NCBI RefSeq assembly: GCF_000337175.1
Contig: NZ_AOIJ01000043.1
Coordinates: 302-64,301 of the forward strand
DNA length: 64,000 nt
Source: Natrinema gari JCM 14663
Lineage (GTDB): Archaea; Halobacteriota; Halobacteria; Halobacteriales; Natrialbaceae
Direction: 5' to 3'
Shown: in pieces, positions 36,448-46,348 of the stretch
How the letters are laid out: the number at the start of each line of letters is the position of its first letter
Position numbering within the stretch: position 1 is the stretch's first letter
Notes under the pieces: generated by a model
Told to the model about the DNA's origin: nothing
Seen by the model: the letters and a program-made list of their open reading frames with translations, nothing else
Database searches by the model: none
Translations under genes and position numbers: made by a program

Positions 36448-37755
36448 ATGACGGCACAACCTTCTGCGACCGACGACGAATCGGCGGCCGAACCCGATTC
36501 GGCACTGGTCACCGCCCGCCGACAGCTCGAGCGAGCCGCCACCCACGTCGACGTCGATCCCGGCGTCGTCGAGCGGCTGAAACACCCGACACGAGTTCAA
36601 CAGGTATCGGTACCGCTCGAGCGCGAGGACGGCTCCGTCGACGTCTTTACCGGCTATCGGGCCCAGCACGACGACGTTCGCGGCCCGTACAAGGGCGGTC
36701 TGCGCTACCATCCCGAAGTCAACGCCGAGGAGTGTACCGGCCTCTCGATGTGGATGACCTGGAAGTGCGCCGTGATGGACCTGCCGTTCGGCGGCGGAAA
36801 GGGCGGCATCGCCGTCGATCCCAAATCGCTGACCGAGGACGAGACCGAACGGCTCACCCGCCGGTTCGCCGAGGAACTGCGCGATGCGGTCGGGCCGACG
36901 AAAGACGTCGCCGCGCCCGACATGGGAACTGATGCCCAGACGATGGCCTGGTTCATGGACGCCTACTCGATGCAACAGGGCGAGACGATCCCCGGCGTCG
37001 TCACGGGCAAGCCGCCGGTCATCGGCGGCTCCTACGGCCGCGAGGAGGCCCCCGGTCGGTCGACGGCGATCGCCGCACGCGAAGCCGTCCGGTACTACGG
37101 CCGCGAGATTTCGGACACCACTATCGCAGTTCAGGGCTTCGGGAGCGTCGGGGCAAACGCTGCCCGCCTACTCGAGGAGTGGGGCGCGACGATCGTGGCG
37201 GTCAGCGACGTCAACGGCGGGGTCTACGATCCAGACGGAATCGATGTTTCGGCGATCCCCTCCCACGACGAGGAGCCCGAAGCGGTCACGCGGTTTGCGA
37301 CCGAACTCGACGCGGGCGACGACGTGTCCCGCCTCTCGAACAGCGAACTCCTCGAACTCGACGTCGATGTCCTCGTTCCCGCGGCCGTCGGTAACGTCAT
37401 TACTGCGGACAACGCCGACGCGATCGCCGCCGACATCGTCGTCGAGGGCGCGAACGGCCCAACAACCTTCGCCGCTGACACCATTCTCGAGGAACGTGGC
37501 GTGCACGTGATCCCGGACATCCTCGCGAACGCGGGCGGCGTCACCGTCTCCTACTTCGAGTGGCTCCAGGACATCAATCGCCGCCAGTGGTCCCTCGAGC
37601 GAGTGACCGAGGAGCTCGAAGACCACATGCTCGAGGCCTGGGAGGACGTTCGCACGGAGGTCGACGACAAGGGACTGACGTGGCGCGACGCCGCCTACGT
37701 CGTCGCGCTCTCCCGCATCGCGGAGGCAAAGGAGACCAGGGGGCTCTGGCCGTAG
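36448..37755 (+). CDS. gdhB: Glutamate dehydrogenase
   Basis: This 435-residue Glu/Leu/Phe/Val dehydrogenase interconverts glutamate with 2-oxoglutarate and ammonia. Seen are [10 protein letters not shown], the catalytic-lysine loop [10 protein letters not shown] (about residue 118), APDMGT and the Rossmann motif [12 protein letters not shown]. The N-terminus is a low-complexity acidic extension typical of halophiles. Coenzyme preference cannot be read with certainty. The paralog letter follows usual haloarchaeal naming and is tentative. Confidence 0.93.
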   Translation: MTAQPSATDDESAAEPDSALVTARRQLERAATHVDVDPGVVERLKHPTRVQQVSVPLEREDGSVDVFTGYRAQHDDVRGPYKGGLRYHPEVNAEECTGLSMWMTWKCAVMDLPFGGGKGGIAVDPKSLTEDETERLTRRFAEELRDAVGPTKDVAAPDMGTDAQTMAWFMDAYSMQQGETIPGVVTGKPPVIGGSYGREEAPGRSTAIAAREAVRYYGREISDTTIAVQGFGSVGANAARLLEEWGATIVAVSDVNGGVYDPDGIDVSAIPSHDEEPEAVTRFATELDAGDDVSRLSNSELLELDVDVLVPAAVGNVITADNADAIAADIVVEGANGPTTFAADTILEERGVHVIPDILANAGGVTVSYFEWLQDINRRQWSLERVTEELEDHMLEAWEDVRTEVDDKGLTWRDAAYVVALSRIAEAKETRGLWP

Positions 37756-37834
37756 CCGGTTCCGATCGGCCGCGAGAACGCCGGACGATCCAACGGATTT
37801 CTCGCCGGGTGCGACGGGACGAAGGAAAGGGCTC

Positions 37835-38527
37835 ATGTCCGAGCAGTCGTATGGTCCGATAATGACGCCGTGGAAGCGGGTCTTCGCGAGCGGGCTAATC
37901 CTCATCGGACCGATACTCGTCACGCTGTACGTCGTCTACCGAGCCTACGCGCTCGCGATCGGGTTCACGCCGGCGGGCATGCTCGATCCGGAAATGCTGG
38001 CCGGCTTCATCGGCCACGAGCCGACCCGCGTACTGCTCATCCGCGTGATCCAACTCGTCGTCTCGCTGGGGTCCGTCGCACTGATCGCGATCGCGATCGG
38101 TACCCTGACCCGAACGACCGTCGGCGATGTCTTCACGCGAAGCGTCGACGGAATCGCGAACCGCGTCCCGGGGCTGCGCGTCGTCTACAACGCGTCAAAA
38201 GTCGCGGCCGAGACCACGCTCGGCGAGGAACAGGCCCTGCAGGAACCGGTCAAAGTCCGAAGCTGGGACGGCACGCAGATGCCGGCGTTCAAGACCGGCC
38301 ACACCACCAGCGACGGACGGGTAGTGCTGTTCATTCCCACGTCGCCGAACGTCTCCTCGGGCTTCGTCGTGGAAGCCGATGCTGACCGGGTCATCGAAAC
38401 CGACGACTCCGTCGAGGAGACGCTTGCGCGCGTGCTGAGCGGGGGCTTCGGCGACTCAACACACCCGCAACGACACACGGAGTCGCCGGTGGGTCCGTCC
38501 GAGGACCGATCGACGAACGAGGAGTGA
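37835..38527 (+). CDS. DUF502 family membrane protein
   Basis: This 230-residue protein has two N-terminal transmembrane helices (FASGLILIGPILVTLYVVY and VIQLVVSLGSVALIAIAIG) and a soluble domain with the DUF502 hallmark VYNASKVAAETT and VVLFIPTSPNVSSGFV. The tail is acidic and disordered. DUF502 proteins are widespread in bacteria and haloarchaea and their function is unknown. An alternative start lies 27 bp downstream (MTPWKRVFASG). Confidence 0.85.
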   Translation: MSEQSYGPIMTPWKRVFASGLILIGPILVTLYVVYRAYALAIGFTPAGMLDPEMLAGFIGHEPTRVLLIRVIQLVVSLGSVALIAIAIGTLTRTTVGDVFTRSVDGIANRVPGLRVVYNASKVAAETTLGEEQALQEPVKVRSWDGTQMPAFKTGHTTSDGRVVLFIPTSPNVSSGFVVEADADRVIETDDSVEETLARVLSGGFGDSTHPQRHTESPVGPSEDRSTNEE

Positions 38528-38632
38528 CGGGGGCCAACCTCGAGGGAGACGATGCTCGACGTGAGAGCACGGTCGGCGTCCGTCAAATCCGGTCGGGCAT
38601 TTATGCGATACCGAGTCGATCGGGACCGACGC

Positions 38633-39197
38633 ATGTCGACGCTTCCGTCATGGATCGAGGATCGGATCGACTCGAAGCCGAGCCGTGCGCTCACACAACG
38701 CCGCGTCGCCGAGGTGATGCTGACAGCGGACCGGCCGTTCTTTCTCGGTCACCCAACTCGAGGCGCGGGTCGGCCCGGATATCGGCGAGGAGCAACTCCG
38801 GAAGCGGCTCGCGGAACTCCGCGAGCGCGGCGTCGTCGCCGTCGAGACGTATCCGGCGGCGACGACCCTCTACTATATCGATCACCCCGGAGCGGCCGAC
38901 TCGTCTCCCGCAGGCGAGACGCGGTCGGCTGCGAATCCGCTCGATCGGCTCTCGGCGCGGGACTTCTTGTTGCTTCGCGAACCAGACGCGATCGGGACGC
39001 TCGTCCTCGCGGGCTATCAACTCAGCCTGGTGTTGTTCCTCCTCGGGACCGTCTTGGCCGCTATCGGACTAGAGGCACCGGTCCACAGCGACCACGGGCT
39101 CTGGACCGCCGCACTGAACCTGCTCCTGCTCTGTGTCGTGCTCCGGCTCGCCGATCGAACCGCTCGACGGGTCCGTTCGCAACGGGATCAGTCCTGA
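38633..39197 (+). pseudogene. Frameshifted paralog of the winged-helix membrane protein
   Basis: Read with one base removed near 38744, this encodes about 187 residues closely resembling the next gene: MSTLPSWIEDRIDSKPSRAL, RVAEVMLTADRPFF, then VTQLEARVGPDIGEEQL and TLYYIDHPG, and the two-helix C-terminus. The extra C sits in TTTCTCGG, where the paralog has TTTTCGG. The rest of the frame is undamaged, so the lesion is recent or a sequencing error. Confidence 0.8.
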
Positions 39198-39324
39198 TTC
39201 GCGCCCGCACCCAGCGGGTGTCGCACCCGATCACTGATCGGGTTTACGGGCGCAACATCGCGTTTGGTGCCCGCCAAATCCATCTTGGGGTTTAATGTAT
39301 CCCCCGCCGATTGCCCTGCCAACG

Positions 39325-39927
39325 ATGGCGACTCTCCCGAGGTGGATCGACGAACGGCTCGATCCGACGCTCGACAAGAAACTCACGCAGCGACACGTCG
39401 TCGAGGTCATGGTCGACTCCGACCGGCCGTTCTTTTCGGTCCAGCAACTCCAGTCACGCGTCAGCCCGACCGTCAGCAAGGAGACCGTTCGGAATCGGCT
39501 CAACGAACTCCATGAGATCGACGTCGTCGCAACGGAGACCTATCCGGAGACGATCACGCTGTACTACATCAACCACCCGGAATCACCGTGGCCGCTCTCA
39601 CCGGCGGGGCAACGCGCGCTCGATCACGATTCGCCCCTCGAGACGCTGTCGCTCGCCGACTTCCTTCGACTCCGGAACCCGGCCGGCATCAGGACGCTGA
39701 TACTGGCGGGCTTGCAACTCTGTCTGGTGCTGTTCGCCGTCGGCGTTGGGCTGATCGTGCTGTCGATAGACGCCCCCGTCGAAGCCAGCCACGGGTTGTT
39801 GGGTGCCGCCGGCAACCTCTTCGTCGTCTGTCTGGTCCTGCTCGGTGCCGAACGCCTCGCTCGAGCGGTCCGTGACGACGGCGTCAGTGGAGCCGTGCCG
39901 ACGCCGAACAGGTCCGGTCCGAAGTAA
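39325..39927 (+). CDS. Winged-helix domain with C-terminal two-helix membrane anchor
   Basis: This 200-residue protein has an N-terminal winged helix (residues 20-80: RHVVEVMVDSDRPFFSVQQL then KETVRNRLNELHEIDVV). A wing ending TLYYINHPESPW follows, then two transmembrane segments (about residues 135-180). The layout suggests a membrane-tethered DNA-binding regulator. It is a tandem duplicate of the preceding frameshifted copy. The start MATLPRWIDERLD aligns with the paralog's and with an upstream TATA-like TTTAATGTA. Confidence 0.75.
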   Translation: MATLPRWIDERLDPTLDKKLTQRHVVEVMVDSDRPFFSVQQLQSRVSPTVSKETVRNRLNELHEIDVVATETYPETITLYYINHPESPWPLSPAGQRALDHDSPLETLSLADFLRLRNPAGIRTLILAGLQLCLVLFAVGVGLIVLSIDAPVEASHGLLGAAGNLFVVCLVLLGAERLARAVRDDGVSGAVPTPNRSGPK

Positions 39928-39959
39928 CGGCCGCCGACTCACCGCTTACGTTCAAAACG

Positions 39960-40397
39960 ATGTCAACGAACTCATCACCGACCGAATCGCCCACGACCGA
40001 ACCCGGCCCATCTATCCTCGCGGAGCGGACGCTCCTGGGTATCTTCGTCCATTTCATCGCGATACTGCCGTTTATCGGACCGATCGCCACCGTCGTCATT
40101 TACCTGGTCTCGAGCCACGAGTTCACGCGGGCGAACGCTCGGAACGCGCTCGACTGGCACCTGTTCGTCATCGGATCGTTTCTCGCGACGTTCGCGCTCC
40201 TGTTCGGGCTGGACACGCTGTTCGAGTACGTCACGGTACCGGGCCTCCTCGAAGCCGCCGTCTTGCTTCCGGTCTTCGTCCTGGCGCTCGCCGCGATGTC
40301 CCTCGGATTTCTCAGCGCCGTCATCTGGATCGTCGCGATGGCGAAAGCCATCTTCGGCGAGGCATGGCGCTATCCGTTCGCCCCCGAACTCGTGTGA
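39960..40397 (+). CDS. DUF4870-type membrane protein
   Basis: This 145-residue protein has a hydrophilic Ser/Thr/Pro-rich N-terminus, then three or four helices in the DUF4870 pattern (LLGIFVHFIAILPFIGPI, HLFVIGSFLATFALLF and two more). The conserved loop FTRANARNALDWHL is present. Function unknown. It starts 33 bp after the winged-helix gene and could share its transcript. Confidence 0.8.
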   Translation: MSTNSSPTESPTTEPGPSILAERTLLGIFVHFIAILPFIGPIATVVIYLVSSHEFTRANARNALDWHLFVIGSFLATFALLFGLDTLFEYVTVPGLLEAAVLLPVFVLALAAMSLGFLSAVIWIVAMAKAIFGEAWRYPFAPELV

Positions 40398-40636
40398 CCG
40401 CCCGCGGCCGTCGCCGAGAACCGGAGGCACACCCTTCCGCGTGGCTCCCAGGGGCACCAGGACATCGGAACGCTGGCAGGCCGTCGGAGTACGGACGCCA
40501 GCCGCCGATCGAGGAGTGAATCAATCGACCCACTGCGACTATTTTTCTCCGCCCGAACCCCGCCGCCGGCACACGGAAGGCCCGCTGTTCGAGAGCAAAG
40601 GATAGTATAAAGGCGAGCGGGTTCATCATGAGGGAC

Positions 40637-41596
40637 ATGACGACGACGCTCGGAACGGCGAGCGCGGGGCCCGGCGAGATCGATACGGGCCGTCTCGAGG
40701 TCGGCGAGACGCGGGACGGCACGCCGTTTGGACTCCCCGTCGCCGTAATAAACGGCGCAGCTGCGGGAAAGACGCTCTACATGCAGGCGGCCAGTGATGG
40801 CGACGAACTCAACGGTGTCGGTGTTATCCAGCAGGTCGTGCCGCAACTCGACCCCGCTGCACTCTCCGGAACGGTCCTCGTCGTAGGGATCGTCAACTAC
40901 CACGCGTTTCAGGTCGCCGAACACCGGAACCCGATCGATGACACGAAGATGAACCGCGCCTATCCCGGCAACGAGGGCGGCACCTCGAGCGAGCGGATCG
41001 CGGCCGCGACGTTCGACATCGCGACCCAGGCGGATTTGATACTCGATCTCCATCAGGGGTCGACCAGTCGGATGCTCGACGAGGTTCGCGTTCGTTGCGG
41101 GAAGCGCCACCGGCTCCACGACCAGTGTCTTGAGCTCGCGAAAGCCTTCGGCTGCGGGTACGTACTCGACCAGAAGGGGCCGGACGGCCAACTAGCTCGC
41201 GCGGCTCCCGACGACGGGATTCCGACCGTCGATCCCGAACTCGGCGGGGCCGTCGGCTGGGACGAAGAAAGCATCCGAACGGGCGTCGACGGCGTGTTCA
41301 ACGTCCTCCGCTACTACGACTTCCTCGACGGCGACCAGCCGCTCGAGACTCAGACCCGCGCCAGGGGGTTCGAACAGTACGGGGCCCCGGCGGGCGGGCT
41401 CGTGACCATGCACAAGGACCTCGGCGACCGAGTCCGTGCCGGCGAGACCGTGTTCGAAGTAACGACTCCCTTCGGGGAACCGAAAGCCGAGGTGACGGCC
41501 AACGGGAGTGGCATCCTCTGGCGGGCCCGGCGGCTCCCGCAGGTCGCGACCGGCGAGTACGTCTGTTCGATCGGCACGGATGTCGGTGAGTACTGA
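40637..41596 (+). CDS. Succinylglutamate desuccinylase/aspartoacylase family protein
   Basis: This protein of about 319 residues has an M14-like zinc carboxypeptidase fold. The later metal motif LDLHQGS is present, but the first motif, usually HGDE-like with a His ligand, reads ASDGDELNG here, with Asp in the His position. A C-terminal lipoyl/biotinyl-like beta domain (HKDLGDRVRAGETVFEVTTPF) follows. TATAAA at 40606-40611 favours the ATG at 40637 over 40628. It ends 1 bp before the threonine synthase gene, so they are co-transcribed. The acyl substrate is unknown. Confidence 0.82.
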   Translation: MTTTLGTASAGPGEIDTGRLEVGETRDGTPFGLPVAVINGAAAGKTLYMQAASDGDELNGVGVIQQVVPQLDPAALSGTVLVVGIVNYHAFQVAEHRNPIDDTKMNRAYPGNEGGTSSERIAAATFDIATQADLILDLHQGSTSRMLDEVRVRCGKRHRLHDQCLELAKAFGCGYVLDQKGPDGQLARAAPDDGIPTVDPELGGAVGWDEESIRTGVDGVFNVLRYYDFLDGDQPLETQTRARGFEQYGAPAGGLVTMHKDLGDRVRAGETVFEVTTPFGEPKAEVTANGSGILWRARRLPQVATGEYVCSIGTDVGEY

Positions 41597-41597
41597 G

Positions 41598-42752
41598 ATG
41601 GCCGCCGATCTAACCTGTCCCGACTGCGGGACCGTCTACGAGGCCGGACCGGACGAACCGTGGCGCTGTGGCTGTGGCCGCGCCCTGGAGTTTACCGAGC
41701 GGCCGCATCCGCAGGGCGATCCGCTGCCGCTGCACAGCCTCGATACCAGCGAGGGGCTGTGGACGTTCTTCGAGTTCCTCCCGATCGAACAGCACGTCAC
41801 CTTCTACGAGGGCTTTACGCCGACGGTCGAGGCCTCCGACTGGGACGCGCGGTTCAAACTCGAGTACGTCTTCCCGACGGGCTCGTTCAAGGACCGCGGC
41901 GCGACGACGACCCTCTCGCGGGCGGTCGAACTCGGCGTCGAGAAGGTGCTCGAGGATTCCTCCGGCAACGCGGGCGCGTCGATCGCGACCTACGCGGCCC
42001 GCGCGGGCGTCGACGCGGACATCTACGTCCCGGCGGACGTCAAACAGTCCAAGCTGATGACGATCCAGCGGGCCGACGCCCGCCCGGTTCGCATCGACGG
42101 AACCAGAGCGGACGTGACCACAGCCTGTCTCAAGGCCGTCGAAGGCGACGCGAACGATGGCGATTCGACGGGTGAGGGCAGCGCCCCGTACCAGACCGGC
42201 GAGGGCTGGTACGCCAGCCACGCCTGGAACCCCGCGTTCTACGCCGGGACGATGACGTTCGCGTTCGAGGTGGCCGCCCAGCAGGGGTGGACGGTCCCCG
42301 ACGCCGTCGTCCTCCCGCTCGGTCACGGCACGCTCTTCCTCGGCGCGTATCGGGGCTTTTCCCTCCTCAACGAGGCCGGCATCGTCGACGGCATGCCGCG
42401 CCTGCTCGGCGCACAGGCGGCCGGTTACGCGCCAATCGTCGCCGCGCTCGGCGGCGATACCACCGACGCGGAGGGCGAACGGACGGACATCGCCGACGGC
42501 ATCCAGATCACCGAACCCGCCCGCGGCACCGAGATCGTCGACGCGATCGAGGCGACCGACGGCGACGCGATCGCCCTCGGCGGGGATGCGATCGAAACCG
42601 CGCTGGACCGACTCCACCGCAACGGCTTTTACGTCGAGCCGACCTGCGCGATCGCGCCGGCGGCCCTCGAGCAGTACCGCGATGACGGCGTCATCGACGC
42701 CGACGACGATGTCGTCGTGCCGTTGACCGGCAGCGGACTGAAAACCCTCTGA
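41598..42752 (+). CDS. thrC: Threonine synthase
   Basis: This 384-residue PLP enzyme of the threonine synthase branch has an N-terminal zinc-ribbon-like segment LTCPDCGTVYEAG...CGCG, the PLP lysine motif TGSFKDRGATTT (about residue 98), DSSGNAGAS, and a glycine-rich PLP phosphate loop. It converts O-phosphohomoserine to threonine. Some haloarchaeal paralogs have unclear substrates, so the assignment is good but not absolute. The start is immediately behind the preceding gene's stop. Confidence 0.87.
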   Translation: MAADLTCPDCGTVYEAGPDEPWRCGCGRALEFTERPHPQGDPLPLHSLDTSEGLWTFFEFLPIEQHVTFYEGFTPTVEASDWDARFKLEYVFPTGSFKDRGATTTLSRAVELGVEKVLEDSSGNAGASIATYAARAGVDADIYVPADVKQSKLMTIQRADARPVRIDGTRADVTTACLKAVEGDANDGDSTGEGSAPYQTGEGWYASHAWNPAFYAGTMTFAFEVAAQQGWTVPDAVVLPLGHGTLFLGAYRGFSLLNEAGIVDGMPRLLGAQAAGYAPIVAALGGDTTDAEGERTDIADGIQITEPARGTEIVDAIEATDGDAIALGGDAIETALDRLHRNGFYVEPTCAIAPAALEQYRDDGVIDADDDVVVPLTGSGLKTL

Positions 42753-42777
42753 CGGTTCAGTTCTGCACCCTCGGTAG

Positions 42778-42915
42778 ATGGGCAGCCGACCGCCGACGTT
42801 CTGCTCCGACTGCGGCATTCACCTCGAGTCGATCAATGGTGCTCAGCGGGGAGCCAGCGCGGCCGCCGCGGGATCAGGGGATTCATTAGCGACCCACCCC
42901 AGATTCGGACGATGA
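42778..42915 (+). CDS. Possible tiny zinc-knuckle protein (45 aa)
   Basis: A short frame begins MGSRPPTFCSDCGIHLES and has one CxxCG knuckle; the rest is Ala/Gly-rich. Its TGA overlaps the udk start (ATGA at 42912-42915). Only half of a normal zinc ribbon is present, so it may be a decayed or coincidental frame. Confidence 0.25.
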   Translation: MGSRPPTFCSDCGIHLESINGAQRGASAAAAGSGDSLATHPRFGR

Positions 42916-43586
42916 GTTCACCGTCGTTCGCTATCGGGATCGCCGGCGGGACGGGTGCCGGAAAGACGACGGTCGCGCGCACGGTGTCGGAGACCGTCGG
43001 CGAGGCCGTGACGCGAATCCCGCTCGACAACTACTACAAGGACCTCTCGCATCTCGCGTTCGAGGACCGCGAGCAAGTCAACTACGACCATCCATCGGCC
43101 TTCGAGTGGGACCTGCTTCGGGAGCAACTCGAGGCGCTGCTGGCGGGCGAGTCGATCGAGATGCCACAGTACGACTTCGAAGTCCACAACCGCACTGACG
43201 ACCGCGTCACCGTCGACCCCTCGGAGATACTCGTTCTCGAGGGCATTCTGGCCCTGTACGACGAGGAGATCCGCGACCTCCTCGATCTGCGAGTGTACGT
43301 GATGACCGACGCGGACGTCCGCATCCTGCGGCGGATCGAACGCGACGTCATCGAGCGCGGCCGCGACCTCAAGGGCGTCATTGACCAGTACCTCGAGACG
43401 GTCAAACCGATGCACGAGCAGTTCGTCGCCCCAACGAAAAAGCAAGCGGACGTGATCATTCCCGAAGGCGCAAACCGGATGGCGATGGATCTCCTGATCG
43501 AGAAGGTACAGGCCGAACTGCCGGACGGCTCGGACCGGCCCGGCGTCGACCGCGAACTGTCGGTTAACGGCCAGGCGCTCGACTGA
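42912..43586 (+). CDS. udk: Uridine kinase
   Basis: This 224-residue P-loop kinase phosphorylates uridine and cytidine with ATP or GTP. It has Walker A GIAGGTGAGKTT at the N-terminus, the substrate motif PLDNYYKDLSH and the LID region RRIERDVIERGRD. It is full length. It works in pyrimidine salvage; pyrE of the de novo route lies elsewhere in this window. Confidence 0.93.
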   Translation: MSSPSFAIGIAGGTGAGKTTVARTVSETVGEAVTRIPLDNYYKDLSHLAFEDREQVNYDHPSAFEWDLLREQLEALLAGESIEMPQYDFEVHNRTDDRVTVDPSEILVLEGILALYDEEIRDLLDLRVYVMTDADVRILRRIERDVIERGRDLKGVIDQYLETVKPMHEQFVAPTKKQADVIIPEGANRMAMDLLIEKVQAELPDGSDRPGVDRELSVNGQALD

Positions 43587-43661
43587 CACCCCCGATTCCG
43601 ACACGACGGGAGCGAGACCAAACCCGACATTCCTTTACTCGAGCCCTGAATACGGGCGGGT

Positions 43662-45440
43662 ATGTTCCTCTCCCTACGCGCGGAGGTCGAGGGCGCCCTC
43701 GAGCGGGCGCTCGCCGAACTCGACTTCCCGACGGACGATCTCGGGATCGAAGAACCGCCGGACGACGTCGCGAGCGTCCTCGCCTCGAGCGTGGCGTTCC
43801 GACTCGCCGGCGAGGCCGGCGCGCCGCCGCCGCAGGTCGCCGGACGGATCGCCGACGAGATCGACGCCGACGAACTGACCTACGTCGCCGACGTGCAAAC
43901 GCAGGGGCCGTATCTCAACTTCCTGCCGAGCGACGCCTATCTCGCCGACACGCTCGCCGACGCGACCGACGAGACGTACGGACACCTGTCGGACTGCGAG
44001 GAGTCAGTTGTCATCGAGCACACGAGCGCGAATCCGACGGGACCGGTCCACGTCGGCCGCGCTCGGAACCCGATCATCGGCGACGCGGTCGCGAACTTGC
44101 TCGATTTCGCGGGATACGACGTCGACCGCCACTATTACGTCAACGACGCCGGCCGGCAGATGGCCGTCTTCACCTGGGCCTACGAGACTTTCGACGAGGC
44201 TGCTCTCGAGGACGACCCCGAGCGCGACCGCATCGAGTACGATCTCGTGCGCTACTACCGCAAAGGCAACGCCTACCTCGAGAACGCGCCCGAAGCGGAC
44301 GTCGAGGCGGCCGAGGCCGAGATCGAGGCGATCATGCAGGGGCTCGAGGCCGGCGACGACGAGGCCTACGAACGGGTCAGCGAGGTCGTCGATCAGGTTC
44401 TCGGCGGCATGACGGAGTGTCTCGCCCGCCTGCCCGCCGAGTTCGACGAGTTCGTCAAGGAGACGCGGTTCATGCGAAACGGGGCGACCGACGATCTCGT
44501 CGACCGCCTGCAGGACCTCGACGAGGCGGTCTACGAGGACGACGCCTGGCAACTCGAACTCGACGAGTACGGCATCGACAAGAACCTCGTCTTCCTGCGG
44601 TCGGACGGCACCTCGCTGTACGCGACCCGCGACCTGGCCCACCACGAATGGAAGTTCGACGAGTACGACCGCGCGGTGACGGTCCTGGGCGAGGATCACA
44701 AGCTCCAGGCCGAGCAGGTCCGGACGACCCTCGAGTTGCTGGGCAACGAGACCGACCAGCTTCGACAGGTCCTCTATTCGTACGTCAACCTCCCCGAAGG
44801 GAAGATGAGCACGCGCCAGGGAACTGGCGTCGATCTCGACGACCTGCTCGACGAGGCGATCGACCGCGCCCGCGAAGAGGTCGAGGACCGACTGGACGAC
44901 CGCATCCGGGACGACGACCTGGACGAGGACGACATCGAGCGCATCGCCCATCAGGTCGGCATCGGCGCGGTCCGCTACGATATCGTCTCGAAACAGCCGA
45001 CGAAGGCGATCACCTTCGAGTGGGACCGCGCGCTCGACTTCGAGGCCCAGTCCGCCCCCTACGTCCAGTACGTCCACGCGCGCTGTTGTGGTATTCTCGA
45101 GGAGGCGGGCATCGACCCAGAAACCGGGATGGCCGACATCGAGACGGCCGTCGACGCCGACCTGCTCGAGACCGAGGCCGAGCGGGCCCTCCTCGAGACG
45201 ATCGCGCGATTCCCGGCGGTCGTCGACGAGGCCGCCGACGACCTCGAGCCACACCAGATCGCGACCTACACCCGCGAGTTCGCCGACCGGTTCAACGGCT
45301 TCTATCGCGAGTGCCCGGTGCTGGCCGACGATGTCGACCCCGCGGTCCGCGAGGCGCGACTGGCCCTGGTCGCGGCCTCGAAACACGCGGTCGCGAACGC
45401 CCTCTCGATCCTGGGCGTGGCCGCGCCGCGGTCGATGTAG
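43662..45440 (+). CDS. argS: Arginyl-tRNA synthetase
   Basis: This 592-residue class I synthetase has an N-terminal Add-1 domain (residues 1-115), the HIGH-type motif [14 protein letters not shown] and a KMSKS-like [10 protein letters not shown]. The DALR anticodon-binding C-terminus is recognisable in [20 protein letters not shown] and [19 protein letters not shown]. Length and motifs are normal. Confidence 0.97.
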   Translation: MFLSLRAEVEGALERALAELDFPTDDLGIEEPPDDVASVLASSVAFRLAGEAGAPPPQVAGRIADEIDADELTYVADVQTQGPYLNFLPSDAYLADTLADATDETYGHLSDCEESVVIEHTSANPTGPVHVGRARNPIIGDAVANLLDFAGYDVDRHYYVNDAGRQMAVFTWAYETFDEAALEDDPERDRIEYDLVRYYRKGNAYLENAPEADVEAAEAEIEAIMQGLEAGDDEAYERVSEVVDQVLGGMTECLARLPAEFDEFVKETRFMRNGATDDLVDRLQDLDEAVYEDDAWQLELDEYGIDKNLVFLRSDGTSLYATRDLAHHEWKFDEYDRAVTVLGEDHKLQAEQVRTTLELLGNETDQLRQVLYSYVNLPEGKMSTRQGTGVDLDDLLDEAIDRAREEVEDRLDDRIRDDDLDEDDIERIAHQVGIGAVRYDIVSKQPTKAITFEWDRALDFEAQSAPYVQYVHARCCGILEEAGIDPETGMADIETAVDADLLETEAERALLETIARFPAVVDEAADDLEPHQIATYTREFADRFNGFYRECPVLADDVDPAVREARLALVAASKHAVANALSILGVAAPRSM

Positions 45441-45504
45441 GCTCGGTGACCCGGCGGCTGGTCGTCGGTACGGCCGAAAGAACAACGCCGCGCAGCACGG
45501 GCCG

Positions 45505-46050
45505 TTAGTACGTCTCGTCGGTCGTGTCGAGGACGTTCTCGACGAACTCGTCTTCGTTCATCTCGTCGTTGATGTACGCCAGCGCCCACTTGACGTCGAC
45601 GTAGAACGACATTACCTTCGCGCCGTCCTTCTCGAGCACCCAGGAGATGCTGTTGATCGCGGCCGCGAACTTCTCGGCGTCGGTGATCGCCGCAGTGAGC
45701 GTGCGTCCGAGCGACTCAAGTTCCGCGGTCAGCGTCTCGGGGTCGGTCGTCGTCGTCGTCGCGATGATATCGATCTCGTCGCCGTCCTTGTTCACGTCCT
45801 TGATCGAAATCTTGGTGCTGTCGAGAGTCAGTTTGTCACTATCGAGACCGGGGATCTCGGTTCCGTCGTCGGTGTCGTCGGTGCCGTCGGTACCGTCGGT
45901 GCCGTCGGTCTCATCGCCACCGTCGTCAGCGAGCGATTCGTCGCCATCGGAGTCCGACGCGGAATCGTCGTCGGTCTCGTCGCTGGAACAACCGGCGAGC
46001 ACGGTTGCGAGCGCTGCGCCACTGCCGAGGAGGATCTTTCGTCGCTCCAT
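45505..46050 (-). CDS. Predicted lipoprotein with Asp/Thr-rich linker
   Basis: This 181-residue protein begins MERRKILLGSGAALATVLAGC: twin Arg, hydrophobic stretch and lipobox LAGC. A long low-complexity linker follows (DGTDGTDGTDDTDDG repeats), then a folded domain of about 110 residues ending DTTDETY. It looks like a haloarchaeal surface lipoprotein of the DUF8159 type. The repeat linker is coded by GTCGGT-type tandem triplets at about 45860-45915. Function unknown. Confidence 0.72.
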   Translation of the reverse strand: MERRKILLGSGAALATVLAGCSSDETDDDSASDSDGDESLADDGGDETDGTDGTDGTDDTDDGTEIPGLDSDKLTLDSTKISIKDVNKDGDEIDIIATTTTTDPETLTAELESLGRTLTAAITDAEKFAAAINSISWVLEKDGAKVMSFYVDVKWALAYINDEMNEDEFVENVLDTTDETY

Positions 46051-46348
46051 GGCCGACCCATCGGGAACCGTTGTGATTAGTAATCAGTTCGTTACGCGTT
46101 CGCTCGCCGAGAGCGGCGGTTGCGGAAACTGCGACCCGCCGCACCGCCGTCGGAAGGGGGCGACAAACGGATCGCAACGCGGCCGTGTCGGGCGGCTCAC
46201 GTCGAGACGGACCACATGACTGTCAGCCGGCGATGACAGTCACGCTTCGGTGGTAATCACTGCATTCGACCCATCGAGTCGAACGACGGGTGCTTCGAGG
46301 GCGGAAGGAACCGCTTACCGACGGCCGGCCGTCGGTGGCCCACTCGAC
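46051..46348. other. Spacer between lipoprotein and MinD-like genes
   Basis: No gene is seen in about 300 bp. It includes the lipoprotein promoter (AT-rich GTGATTAGTAATCAGTTC near 46070-46090) and a short inverted repeat listed separately. Confidence 0.4.
46217..46242. repeat. 9-bp perfect inverted repeat
   Basis: TGACTGTCA and TGACAGTCA are separated by 8 bases. It lies 107 bp after the MinD-like gene and 167 bp before the lipoprotein start, so it may be a terminator hairpin or an operator. Confidence 0.5.

Noticed and set aside
45860-45915. GTCGGT triplet-type tandem repeats
   Set aside because: These simply encode the Asp/Thr/Gly linker of the lipoprotein and need no other explanation.
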